Positions 11,035 through 23,557 of a stretch of 64,000 bases of DNA are shown piece by piece (within the stretch, counting starts at the first letter, position 1; every line of letters starts with the position of its first letter). The stretch is from Halisarca cf. caerulea. Lineage: Eukaryota > Porifera > Demospongiae > Chondrillida > Halisarcidae. A model generated the notes under the pieces. The model was not told the DNA's origin. It searched no databases and saw only the letters and a list, made by a program, of their open reading frames with translations. The position numbers were made by a program, and so were the translations under genes. Location of the stretch: positions 1,047,501 to 1,111,500 of the forward strand of contig CAUJGJ010000125.1 in NCBI GenBank assembly GCA_963170055.1, read 5' to 3'.

Positions 11035-14025
11035 TTAGGAAGGGACGAAAAAGCTCCCCACGGATAGACCGAACAAGATCAAGCAGATGACACAGATTAT
11101 GGACACGGACATTGGGTGACTGATGAAAGTAGAGTGAGGTGTCCAGTAGGCTGGGTTCTTCCACGTCAACCACCAGTTCTGCAAGACGTTTCCCTTCTTA
11201 GCCTTACCAAGTAACGGAGTGCCCTCACCACTTGCATTGATACTGCAAGTGGAACCCCCAAATACTTTTGTACAGTGATACTGAGAGGCAAACTGCAGCA
11301 TAGCTGGGTAGAGGTAGCTAATGGCAAACCCCAGCAGACCAGCATACTGCACAACATACAGCAAATTGGAGACTGCAAAGGCTAAAGCGAGAGGGAGAAC
11401 GGCACAGATAAACTTCAGCAATAGTAGAAATAACTTGACGTATCGCCTCTTGTCATCAGTACTGTCTCGGCCCGTTATAATGATGTATATATTGTTAGCA
11501 ATGGTGGCATTGTTGAGTGGGTATGCCGAGATTACATCCAGAGAAGGAAAAAGAATGATGTAATACGAAAGCACCTTCAAAGCAACATATCCATCCAATT
11601 CCAACCATGGGAGCTGCAAGGAATCAAGGATGAGTAGTAAAATTACGATCCAAGCAACACAAAAACAATAGAACTCACCCAGTTCAGGGAGGCTGTGTCC
11701 GAGACACAGTACTGAAAGTACATTGCCACTGCTATAGCAAGAACAGAGTAGATGCAAAAAGTTGACGACACCAAGAAACCAAAAAATTGCTTCAAGTACT
11801 TCTTTGGTTTCATGGGTCTTATTAACGTAACAACACCCGTGTGCATCAGGTTGGAGTACACAAATATGGGGATCCCCACCAGCCACAGTTTGAAGTTGAA
11901 CTGATAGAATGCCTCCCCCAAGGTAGCATTGCTGGAGCTGGCGTTACAACTTGTCACTGTACTGTTTTCAAAGTGTGGGGGCAGACCGTTGCTCTCTATC
12001 AGTCTCACAATGCAGAAGATCATCATACACACCATGGTTACAAAACGCATCACACCCATCGTCACCTGGATGATTTTCTGCTCAGTCAGTTCAACCAGGG
12101 ACAGAGCCACAACTACTACTCCAAACAGGAAAACACACAATCTGTATGCATTTGCACAACCAGGGTCGGGAGGGACAAAGTAGTTATTGAAATCGTATTG
12201 CTGGCACATCTTAAGAGTGGAGGTATTGAAAGGAATGTTGGCTGCCCATGCTGATGCAGCAACTGTTGTATAAGCCCACGAGCCCTGGAAACAGTATACA
12301 GTCATTGTCACAATATACATCCACTTGACGTATCTGTTGTAGAAGATTTCACACATTTCGGTTTGTTCAAACTTCCTGGCTACGGTAAGCTCGAAATCAG
12401 GTTCCGGCTTTCCTTCCAATTTGTCCAAGGACTTGCTGGGGCTTGACCTATATGTCTCCAAAGCCTACGTACACGTGTGCCAATGAAGAAATCAGTAATG
12501 CCAACAAACATGACAATTAAGGACATTAAAATGAGTCATACAATGTCATATATAATGAGAAACTCACATAACCCCAACACCACCCAACACTATAATATTT
12601 TATTATTGACTGCAGGTGTTTGTCAAATCAGTTCACAGATTTGGGCTTACATAGAAATAATACTATGTGGAAGATGGTTTAAAGACATGCAGTAGAACCT
12701 TTACAATGAGGACATCATTTGGACCAGATCTCGAGACAATAAACCTCACATGAAGGTGGTATAGGCCATTGATTCTGTAGATTTCAAGTTGGGGAGGGGG
12801 GTTGAGAGGTCGGAGGTGATTGGAAGACATCTGTGTTATAGGGAGAATACTCCATGCATGCTCTAAAAAATTGTCTTATTATATTATTATCATACATATA
12901 TGCAGGCAACCCTGGAAAATCAGGACACCTCTGTAATCAGGACACTTTTGGTGGTCCTCAAGGTATCCACATTGCACAGCTGCAGATTTCACACTACACC
13001 TATGTTTGGGGGACATTTTGGCAGAGGGGCGGAGCCATAGGCATACACCCACCCCAGATAAACCCTAAGTTTCCATCATGATACCTCGATCAATCATGCC
13101 CGAACCATGTGCCCCAGAGTACATACAACATGCGGCAATTACACATCTGATACATTGTCAATGAGTCATCTGATACAATCAGATGACTCATAAACATGCA
13201 TTGATAAAATTTATGTGTACATGCAGTATACACCATATTTATGTATACACTTACAATACCACACACAAACACTATACAGAACCACTGCTATGTACACCAC
13301 TGGGATCTGCACAAGATATTCGCAGAAACACAGAGATCCATGAATTCCCTACATGTAGGGATTATCCTGGACCATATGTTGGAGTTGGGCAGCAACTTCA
13401 GCAAACCATGCATTTTGACTTCAGGGAACAAACAAATCCTATAAAACTCTCTGAACATATATAGACTCTCTACACTAAGTAATATAGAGAGTATGTATAG
13501 GTAATCGGGGTAATCGGGGGTATTATGGGACAGCAAAGGTTATGAGACACATTCACCGAACCTGATAGTGCACATTCACCGAACTTACTATCAGGTTCGG
13601 TAAATGTGTCTCATAATCTGCGCTCTACTCGATTACTCTGCATGAGGCAAAGAGTTGACTATGTAAAAATTGTGCAGTTTAGATAAACCAAGCATAAGCC
13701 GTCATTTACATATGCATGAGGTATGTCAAGGCTAGATAGGTGGTCACAAACACACGCACACCCATCACAGCTAAACACGCACACACACCTGAGCCCTGGA
13801 CTGAGATTCCACGATCCATATTGCAGTACAACAACTGATCATGGAGACGAAGAACAGTGTTAAAGTGGCTGCGATTATCCCAGCGTTGTAGAATACGTAG
13901 GGAATGCTAAGAAAGCCCGTGCCGATAATGAAGTTGATGAAGTAGAAATAGCCCGTAAAGGGACTGTAACTATTGGACTGATGCTTCTTCAGCCATTGAG
14001 CACAACTCTTCCACCAGCTGGCCAT
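11035..14025 (-). CDS. TMEM104-like multi-pass membrane protein, copy B
   Basis: Exons 14025-13789, 12464-11679 and 11613-11035 give 533 aa in one open frame, all junctions phase 0. I start at the ATG encoding MASWWKSC, shared with C and D; the open frame extends upstream only from a GTG. Exon 1 carries the [17 protein letters not shown] helix pair; exon 2 has about five helices and a glycosylation loop ([18 protein letters not shown]); exon 3 starts [10 protein letters not shown] and ends with the strongly conserved [17 protein letters not shown] segment and a final helix. Intron 2 is only 65 nt, so a long misleading frame reads from exon 3 through it into exon 2 in the wrong phase. Family as for copy A; substrate unknown. 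Confidence 0.85.
13787..14025 (-). other. Exon 1 of copy B with its GT-rich donor
   Basis: Listed separately because exon 1 lies 1.3 kb from exon 2 and is easily missed. The donor reads CAG|GTGTGTGTGCG, a short version of the (GT)n donors of copies C and D. Confidence 0.75.
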
Positions 14026-14371
14026 TTTACACGGCTTGAGCACAAACCATAGATAATATAAAGCGTTCCACTGCTAAAAGTACCCCTACCGTTTTGATAC
14101 CGCGGTATGATTTATGGCGCAGTCACGAGTCACGCGTTTCCGTAAATGCTCGACTGCTAGCACCCACACCAGACGCCAGCACATAAGGGAATGCGGACAG
14201 AAAAGAAAGGAAGCATGCAATACTGTATAAAATGCCAAAAAATGATTGAGATAAGGCGTGTTCAAAGTGGACCGATTCTATTACAGTCTAATAACAGGTT
14301 AGCCCGTCCCCACTAGCGCCCCCGGCGCCAGATAGGAACGGTCTCGCTGGCTATATATAATAGTCTACCCC

Positions 14372-14409
14372 CTCGGGGTGGTTTCGATCCGGATCGAAAC
14401 CACCTCGAG
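14372..14409. repeat. 38-bp near-perfect palindrome
   Basis: Two arms meet at 14390/14391: the inner 28 bp (GGTGGTTTCGATCC and its exact complement) are perfect, and the outer five pairs have one mismatch. Related GATCC/GATTG-rich sequence recurs at about 26290-26345 and 59130-59185. Confidence 0.85.
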
Positions 14410-16079
14410 ATTGTTTCGATCCGGATCGAATCCGGAGTCGTCATCATTACAGCGATGAAATGCACCTGGCTTCCTCGGAAGCCAAGGTCCCTGATCTTTA
14501 AGCTCAAAGTCAAGGAGTATCTATGACTATACTGTTACACTCACATGTTCAGACATGTCAGTACATATACATAGTTGTATTTATTTTAATATATTCATTA
14601 TTACTTTCATCTTTTTTAATACTTGGTCTGAATTGAGCCTGGCGATTTGGTGTCACAGATATGTGGACCCCCCAGTGGTTTGGTTCCCCAGCCCGGGCCT
14701 AAATCACTAGGGACATAGGACCCCCCCTGGAACTAGATCACAGCGGGTAAAATTGACCTATACACTTCAGAGAAATAAGCCCCTGTAGTGTCACCATTGC
14801 CGGTGCTCCTTGTTCTATGTGTTTGCCATAATTTGAAAAGGAACACTTCTCTGCCATTGGACTTAATGGGAGAGGTTGAAATTGTCTGGGATATCGATGA
14901 GTTGGCAACTGCAGGAGTGCAGCAGCTTGTTCGATTGGCAAAGGATGAATCAAGTTGATTGCAGAAAAGAGCCATTTTAAAGAATTGCAGCCAAAAATAG
15001 TGTACAGATACAGTTTTATAGACACGATAATCAGTTACGAGAACAACCATATGGGGAGATATTGATAAATTTGGATTACTGTAGCTATATTGAGAATAAA
15101 TTCTTCTTACATTTAATTTCTGTGAATATCAGAAGTTTAGAATCTGATATTATTGCACACACAGTGACATGACTTCCTTATTCAGTCGCCTATGCCAACT
15201 GCATGTGGAAACACTATCATACAAAATATTACTGTAGGAAAATGTTCAACGAAGACTACAGTGACTATAAAAAAATCATCACAAGTGACTACGACTTATA
15301 CACCACAAATCTAGATTTAGACTATACATGCAGAAACTGGATCCTAGTACTTCTATACCCCCCGTACACTGGTTTAAACCAACCAGACAATATCAATATC
15401 AATGATCATAAGTTTGTGAATTCAGGGACTCGTAGAAATAATCATATGCATGCTGTAGCTCGACTATGTACACGGACTACAGCTGCCCAGCATACAACTG
15501 GGTGGTATACGCCTATGGAATGCTCTGTGCCTATCAGTATTATAATTGAACTACCATTACTTCGACTCCATCATGATCAATTGCAAGCTATATATAATTA
15601 TAGTTGACTTGGTTGTAAAGCATTTTTGAATTGAATTGAATTGAATTGAATTGCATTAATTGAACGGGCATGTGACTTATGCCTATAATATCACATGAAT
15701 TACGTTCCATGTCAATTCCATTCTGTTCCTCGTTTTAGTCACACCAGATCATGCAGTCTTCGTATAATATTATTATGCCTGGCCAAACTAAAACTGCCTT
15801 CAGATGGTGCATTCAGTGCATGCTTATAACTGTTTACACAACAAACCAAACAGTTTATATATAATTACATATAATATATGCTTGATTTCCTGCATGTGCA
15901 TGTATGCATACATTATTATTATTATTATATGCATGTGTGTTTGTATGCGTTAACTATAATTTTAATAATTTTGTAGTAATAATATAATAATTATTACTTA
16001 TATTAGATCATGTGTGCACGCATGTGAATGTGCATGTACATGTTGGGGTATATACATAATATTAAAAATCCATTTAAAA

Positions 16080-16500
16080 ATGGTAAAATGTATGTATATA
16101 GGATTGACACAGGATTGTGCAAAAAGGCATTATCTTGCAAAAAACGATACTTCAAAAACACTTGGAACAAGGGTAAGTTGCAAAACCGGTGCAGGGCTAG
16201 GCCTAGGTGGGCAAAGGGCAAGATAGGTATGGGCCTATAGACGAGCATATAGGGCTACACATACATGAGGCTAGATGGGTATATATAGGGCTAGACAGAG
16301 TTTAGTTGGACTGAGCTAGTGCACATACAGTGCAAATTCCTACATCCCACATGTGCAGCACATTATACAGTACATATGTGCTGCAGGATCGATGTACTAG
16401 GAATTTGCACAAAACTTTGCGCTAATGTATGGCGGCCATGTTTTTTTGGTGTCAATATATGGAGTATACTACCGTACTCCATAATACAGTAATATTATAT
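16080..16500. repeat. Dispersed repeat family with GGGCTAGAC units, copy 1
   Basis: The block starts near AGGATTGACACAGGATTGTGC, continues through repeated GGGCTAGAC/GGGTATA units, and ends at CAAATTCCTACATCC. It is followed by TATGGCGGCCATG and the stem GGAGTAT...ACTCC. The same order is found near 29470-30440, and parts at 35720-35920, 38770-39120 and 57390-58400. Confidence 0.7.
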
Positions 16501-16683
16501 ACCAGCTGTATATTCACTGACAAAAATTCCTGACCATGACGTTCACTATATTTTCATTGTATTTTCCATATAAGTACTCGACAAAACAGCTCACCATCTA
16601 TAAACAGAATCCCATGCACCCAAGAAATCTGCTAACATTGGATGCCATGAAAACTTCCTTGTTGTGGGCAGCACACGCACATA

Positions 16684-16731
<48 letters not shown>
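16684..16731. repeat. (AC)n microsatellite
   Basis: Pure AC repeat in the B/C intergenic region. The homologous position in the C/D region (30636-30812) is nearly four times longer. Confidence 0.95.
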
Positions 16732-16733
<2 letters not shown>

Positions 16734-18590
16734 ATGCATTGTCACTTGTCAATAAAAAAGGTGTATTCAGTAAGACCAATTAATCAAATTACCACTACAA
16801 CAAAGCTATGTAATTAATCAAATATTTACCACAACATGTAAAACAAAACATTATCCTCAAAATGCACATAAAATGGTTAACTAAGGGGTTAGTTTCATAA
16901 ATTAAAAGTATACGTGCATAGAGTAAACTACAATACCATACCCTTTATCAGTGCATTGTGTACTTTTTTTGTCATTGAAACCACAAAAATTAATATTAAT
17001 CCTTAGTATGTCAAAGGTACATATCTATGTATACGGAGCATATGAACAAGAGCAGGAGACTCTAGTTCAGCTTATATGGTTAATCAACCTCTGCATCATT
17101 TTAGGAAGGGACGAAAAAGCTCCCCACGGATAGACCAAACAAGATCAAGCAGATGACACAGATTATGGACACGGAGATTGGGTGACTGATGAAAGTAGAG
17201 TGAGGTGTCCAGTAGGCTGGGTTCTTCCACGTCAACCACCAGTTCTTCAAGAAGTTTCCCTTCTTAGCTTTTACATCAAGTAGTAGAGCACCCTTATCAC
17301 TTTCATTGATGCTAGTGGATCTTGAACCCCCAAATACTTTCATGCAGTGATACTGAGTGGCAAACTGTAGCATAGCTGGGTAGAGGTAGCTAATGGCAAA
17401 CCCCAGCAGACCAGCATACTGCACAACATACAGCAAATTGGAGACTGCAAAGGCTAAAGCGAGAGGGAGAACGGCACAGATAAACTTCAGCAATAGTAGA
17501 AATAACTTGACGTATCGCCTCTTGTCATCAGTACTGTCCCGGCCTGTAATAATGATATATATATTGTTAGCAATGGTGGCATTGTTGAGTGGGTATGCCG
17601 AGATTACATCCAGAGAAGGAAAAAGAATGATGTAATACGAAAGCACCTTCAAAGTGACATATCCATCCAATTCCAACCACGGGAGCTGCAAGGAATCAAG
17701 GATGAGTAGTAAAATTACGATCCAAGTAACACAAAAACAATAGAACTCACCCAGTTCAGGGAGGCTGTGTCCGAGACACAGTACTGAAAGTACATTGCCA
17801 CTGCTATAGCAAGAACAGAGTAGATGCAAAAAGTTGACGACATCAAGAAACCAAAAAATTGCTTAAAATACTTTTTCTGTGTTATGGATCTTGCCAATGT
17901 AATAACACCCATGTGTACCTCCTGAGAGAACACAAATATGGGGATCCCCACCAGCCACGGTTTGAAGTTGAACTGATAGAATGCCTCCCCCAGGGTAGCA
18001 TTGCTGGAGCTGCCAGCGTTACAACTTGTCACTGTACTGTTTTCAAAGTGTGGGGGCAGACCGTTGCTCTCTATCAGTCTCACAATGCAAAAGATCATCA
18101 TACACACCATGGTTACAAAACGCATCACACCCATCGTCACCTGGATGATTTTCTGTTCTGTCAGTTCAACCAGGGACAGAGCCACAACAACTACTCCAAA
18201 CAGGAAGACACACAATCTGTATGCATTGGCACACCCAGGGTCGGGAGGGACGAAGTATAGTCATTGAAATCGTACTGCGAGCACATCTTAAGAGTGGAGG
18301 TGTTGAAGGGAATGTTGGCTGCCCATGCTGATGCAGCAACTGTTGTATACGCCCACGAGCTCTGGAATCCATACACAGTCAATATCAGAATATATGTCCA
18401 CTTAACGTATTTGTTGTAGACGATTTCACACATTTCAGTTTGTTCAAACTTCCTGGCTATGGTAAGCTTGAAATCAGGTTCCGGCTTTCCTTCCGATTTG
18501 TCCAAGGACTTACTGGGGCTTGACTTATATGTCTCCAAAGCCTACATACACATGTACCAATGAAGAAATCAGTAATTATAAAATGAGTCA

Positions 18591-20279
18591 TATATCCGAT
18601 TATACGCCAATTACGCCATATAGCGTAAGAAAAAATGGCAATCAAAAGACTATAGTTGTTATTCCGCTTTGGAAAGCCCTGCCATGCGATAATTGGTCCT
18701 GGCCAAAAATGGCCCCCTGGACTATTTTTAGCTGCCAAGAGTGGTCCTGCCGGACAAGTTTTGGTAGCCAAAAGCAGTCCCCCTTCGCCAAAACTGGTCC
18801 TGGAAAGGACCACACTTGGGACCACTTTTGGCATGCCGAAACTAGTCTGGGGTAACTGTTCTGGTAGTTTAATTTTATCTAAAAGAACTTATAATTAGTA
18901 TACTAGTGCCTAGTGCAAATTCCATGATAATATTGTTATATATAATTATTATATATAATAATCAACGTGACATGCCACACACTTCATATATTTTTTAACT
19001 GTTACAATGGAGAAAAAACTATAATAAGTATATAATACAATCATATCATATAAAGAAAATTTAAAGTATAAAAAAGTATATAATAAAACTATAAATGTAC
19101 ATACACAAATGCATAATAAATTGCTAAATACAATACTCACAAAACCACGATAATTCTGCACATCTAACTACAGATTGCAGCTGGTGCAGCACAATACACA
19201 TGAAACCACTGTTGGCATGCAGTACATTCAATCATTTCAACACCTGGAATATTTGGCATACGACAACTACAGTGTATTGAAATTTGTCTGGTTGCTTTCA
19301 TTTTGCGGCTTGTCTCCTATTTTGACAGACCAGGAACATTGTGAAGCGACCATCCTCTAAGCATTTCATGAGATGTTGTTGCATCTTCCTGTCATCAAAG
19401 AGTACCCTCTGGGGAGACTTTCCCAGGCACAGAAGATAGAAGCCACTTACACCAAAGACAAAACGAGAAAAGAAAGATTTGTTATATTAAGAATTGAAAG
19501 TAGCTAATCATGGGGACTTAAATTACTCCCTTGATAGTGTGCGGGGTAATTCAGCCCAGGCTGTGATGCCGGCCTAGTTTTGGCACGGTTGGACCATTTA
19601 TGGCTGACCAAAATTGGTCCAGGCGGACCGCTTTTGGTCCCGGACCGGATTTTTCGTGACATGCCTTCTAACTAGCATCGAACATAGCCTGGACAACGCT
19701 TTAAATGATATGTGACAATTGCACAAAGGACGAGAATCGACCGAAAACAAAGGAAAAGTCTTCGAAGCAATTTTGGCGCTCGTGCTAAACGTTCTTGTAC
19801 TGAGCTTTAGCTTCTTTGTTGTATGCCACTTCTTTGTTGTTCGTGGCGGTGCTTTACCCTGCAGAGAGGACACTATAGCTGTTTATTTCAAGCTTCTGCC
19901 GTTATTGTTGCTCTCGTTTAAGTTAACGTCCTCGCTTCCTTCACCGTTGAAAGGCTTTTTGCATCAATTTGAGTACTAAGTAGATTGGAACACTATTGAC
20001 AATACCATTTAATTTAGTTATGTAGATCCACTCTTCCTTTTTGTAGTCACTTAGTAGTACTTACTCCAGTAACTAAAACACTTATGCATGTCCACTTGCA
20101 ATTGTAACCTTGCCAAGCCTGCAAACTTCCAAACGCTTAGCTTGAGTCCTAGGTTTTGTGAGTTTTTGTACATGCTTTCTTGCAATTTAATGCAATGGTC
20201 TCTCTCTCTCTCGGCCATAAGGCGTGTGTGTGACGTAATAAATATGGCGTATAATCGGATATATATATATATATATATA
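18591..20279. mobile_element. 1.7-kb inverted-repeat DNA transposon in intron 1 of copy C
   Basis: The ends are inverted copies of TATATCCGATTATACGCCA (18591-18609; complement at 20246-20264, running into an (AT)n). Copies B and D read straight through from ...ATGAGT to ATGAGAAAC..CAC at the same place, so the element was inserted in copy C only. Inside are repeated TTTTGGTCC/GGACCAAAA motifs. A short open frame at 19719-19979 with hydrophobic stretches is not recognisable; no transposase was seen, so it is probably non-autonomous. Confidence 0.65.
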
Positions 20280-20700
20280 CAATGAGAAACTCACATAACC
20301 CCAACACCACCTAACACTAGACCACAGATGTTTGTCAAAATCAGTACACAGATTTGGGCTTATATAGAAATACTATGTGGAAGATGGTTTAAAGACATAC
20401 ATTAGAACCTCTACAATGAGGACATTGTTTGACCAGAGACAATCTTACACATGGCTGGAGGTGGTAAGGCCATTGATTCTGTAAATTTCAAGTTGGGGAG
20501 TGGGGGGGGTTGGGGGTTGGAGGTGATTGGAAGACATCTGTGTTATAGGGAGAATATACTCCATGTTCTAAAAAATTGTTTTATTATATTATATAGCTAT
20601 ACATGGGCTGGCCTGTTAGACCCAACTTCTCACCATGTGTACAAGACAAGAGAATTTCTCTTCCACCAGTGATGAGAAGTTGGGGCAGACAAAATTGATA

Positions 20701-20916
20701 CTGTATAGGCACTAATTTTCACAGGACTACAATTTCGTAAATTTCGTGAATGAACCTGCAGTTGCGAAAATTCAAGCACGGATATTAGGTTAGATAGGTA
20801 GAATGCTTGTCTAGGATATAGTAGGGACTGGTCCATTCGAACGTGCACAAAACTAAAATCGCAAATTACAGCCATTCATGAAGTATACACCCCGCAAAAA
20901 TTAGTGCCTATACAGG
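20701..20916. mobile_element. 216-bp MITE with TA target duplication
   Basis: The terminal inverted repeats read CTGTATAGGCACTAATTTT at the left and its complement at the right, flanked by TA on both sides. It sits in intron 1 of copy C. The interior has further complementary stretches (AATTTCGTGAATG-type), so the whole unit can fold back. It is related to the element at 45291-45880. Confidence 0.75.
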
Positions 20917-21229
20917 TATGTAAGATTATTTCAGACCACCTTGGTAGTAGTTGTGGACTTGCCATACAAAGGCTAGTGACAATGTATACGTACATTTAAA
21001 TTGTATACACCATTTACACAAATTAAATTGGTAATGAAGTACAGTAAATTCTCGTTAATCCACCACAATTCGTTTTGGAAAATTTGGGCAGATTAGCAAG
21101 TTTGGTGGATTATCCAGATCAATATGCAGCCTTGTCAATCAATTCATGCACAAAATTGGTAGCAGATAAAAGGGTTTGGCGGATAAAGCGGTGGCGGATT
21201 AACAGAAATTCACTGTTACAGTATTAATT

Positions 21230-23240
21230 TTGCAAAATGTAGGAATACACCTATGTGCATGTTCAGGGGGGGGAGAGTTTTGGTGGAGGGGGGCCCATAT
21301 GCACCCAACCACCCATCGGCCCACCCTATAGATAAAAACCCTGTGTGCCTATTATGCCTCCGGCCCTTATGCCTCAATCACGCCCTAACCATGTGCCCCA
21401 CAGTACAACATGCAATAATCATACATCTGATGTAATCGGATGATCGACGCAATAGATCATTCTCACGTGCACTTTCTGTATGTGGTACTATACACATTCA
21501 ATACCACAATAAACAACACAAGAAATCATTGATAGATTTTACACCAAAGACCCTACATGAGATCTCCATGCAACACAGAGATCCTATGAAACATGTTGAA
21601 GACTACTGTACATGTAGGGGTTATGCTGATTATCAAGTTATAGGCATTGTGAGGCATTTTAACAGAATCTCTGATTGTGGACGCTCTGAAATAAGGACAC
21701 TCTCTTCACAAAGGTATAAGTATACATTAGAAGTTGGGACAGTCATTTTTTGTCCTTTGTAAAGATGTTGTCCTCTTTGGGAGATTAAATTGTATTGGAA
21801 CTATAAGGAGGAAATATTTTGGGACCTGCAATTGTGTCCGGCCTTAATAAAGAGAGTGTTTTTATTTCAGAGCGCCCACTATTGGAGGTTCCACTGTAGT
21901 TTCTACCCCTGAACTGGAACTTGCTTCACATTATGAGTGTGTCTTAAGAGGGTTCCACTGTACTTACAGAAATGTACGATATACATCAGATTCTATAATC
22001 CGGGAAACTTTCGGCAGAGGGCGGAACCGTTCTCACCTACCCGCCTGAACCAGATATATATCCCTGTGTGTCCATCATACTTCGTGCATCTACTCAGATG
22101 ACACAATGCATAATAACATTGATGTGTCCAGCATAATTTATGGTAGGTATAATTATACTATACACAATGTCTACATACATATTACGTATAAGTATATACA
22201 TATGTATGTATACACTTACGATACCACAACAAACGCTATGAAACTATGCTGGATCATACAACACAAGCTGCACACAGGAACTATACGTAATATGTGTTAA
22301 CATGTTGGAGACTTCTCTACATGTAGGGGTTATACTGATAGGCATTACAAGGCAATTTAAGAGAATGTATTTAAATTTGTTACTAAAATTCCTGTATATA
22401 TGGACTTTGATTTGAAATTGAAATTTGTCTCATTTTTTCTCTGTTGTATGAGTTACTACTGCATGTTGACTGTTACTTTCTTCTTTTCTTTTCATAGCAA
22501 CCCTGTAAATTAGCCTGCATTAATTGGCTAAGTGATCCATTCTTATAATCAGATCTAATCAAATCAAATCAAATCAAACTTATAATATATTAATATTATT
22601 TATTCTGATTTCTACCTTAAACTATTGAGGACATGCACTTAAAAATCTGGACACCTGCATAAACTGGACATTATATTATGTTATGGTCCCAAATTATCAT
22701 ACATATATGCAGGCAACCCTGGAAAATCAGGACACCTCTGTAATGAGGACACTTTTGGTGGTCCTCAAGGTGTCCACATTGCATAGGTTGCACACTACAC
22801 CTATGTTTGGGGGACATTCTGGCAGGGGCGGAGCTATAGGCATACACCCACCCCAGATAAACCCTATAAGCTTAAGTTTCCATCATGATACCTCAATCAT
22901 GCCCGAACCATGTGCCCCAGAGTACATACAACATGCGGCAATCACACATCTGATACATTGTCAATCAGATTACGCATAAACATGCATGATAAAATTTATG
23001 TGTACAGTATATTAAAATATAGCCTACCATACACCATATTTATGTATACACTTACAATACCACGTGCACACAAGCACTATACTGAATACAGAACCACTGC
23101 TAAATCGTACACCACTGGCTCTGCACAAGATATTCACAGAAACACAGAGTCTGACTGAGATGCATCAAACATGATGATGAAATCCCTACGTGTAGGGATT
23201 ATACTGGACCATATGTTGGGTGTTGGGCAGCAACTTCAGC
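21230..23240. repeat. Three degenerate tandem intronic units in copy C
   Basis: Three successive blocks (about 21230-21640, 22005-22340, 22800-23240) share the order GGGCGGAGC..CATA, CCCAGATAAA-CCCT, CATCATG-CCTCAATCATGCCC, GTGCCCCAGAGTACAACATGC, GCAATCACACATCTGAT, then ACATGTAGGGGTTATACTG. Copy B has one such block (13010-13400) and copy D has three (33220-33560, 33700-34220, 34460-34860). Confidence 0.65.
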
Positions 23241-23454
23241 AAACCATTTTGACTTCAGGGAACAATTTAAGTAAGTTCTAATAATAAAAAGTATGAAACC
23301 CTCTGAACATAGACTCTCAACACTAAGTAATATAGAGAGTTTATGTTCTGTATGAAGCAAAGAGTTGACTAATATGTCAAATTGTGCAGTTTAGAGAAAC
23401 CAAGCCGTCATTTGCATATGCATGAGGTATGTCAAGGCTATAGATAGGTGGTCA

Positions 23455-23557
<103 letters not shown>

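Larger units (their letters stand above)
14026..17100. other. Intergenic region between copies B and C
   Basis: No gene was seen. It holds a 38-bp near-perfect palindrome at 14372-14409, a (GAATT)n run near 15630-15650, a dispersed repeat with GGGCTAGACNGGTATA-type units (16080-16380) and an (AC)n at 16684-16731. Most of 14310-16800 reappears at 26170-30870, upstream of copy C, so it belongs to the duplicated unit. Confidence 0.75.

Noticed and set aside
11614..11886. Upstream extension of the exon 3 frame of copies B and D ([11 protein letters not shown]...)
   Set aside because: It reads through the 65-nt intron into exon 2 in the wrong phase; the GTGAGT...TTGCAG intron and the true exon 2 frame explain the sequence.
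11841..12254. Plus-strand ORFs antisense to exon 2 in copies B, C, D, E and F
   Set aside because: They recur at the same place in each paralogue only because the coding strand is conserved; codon pattern and homology support the minus strand.
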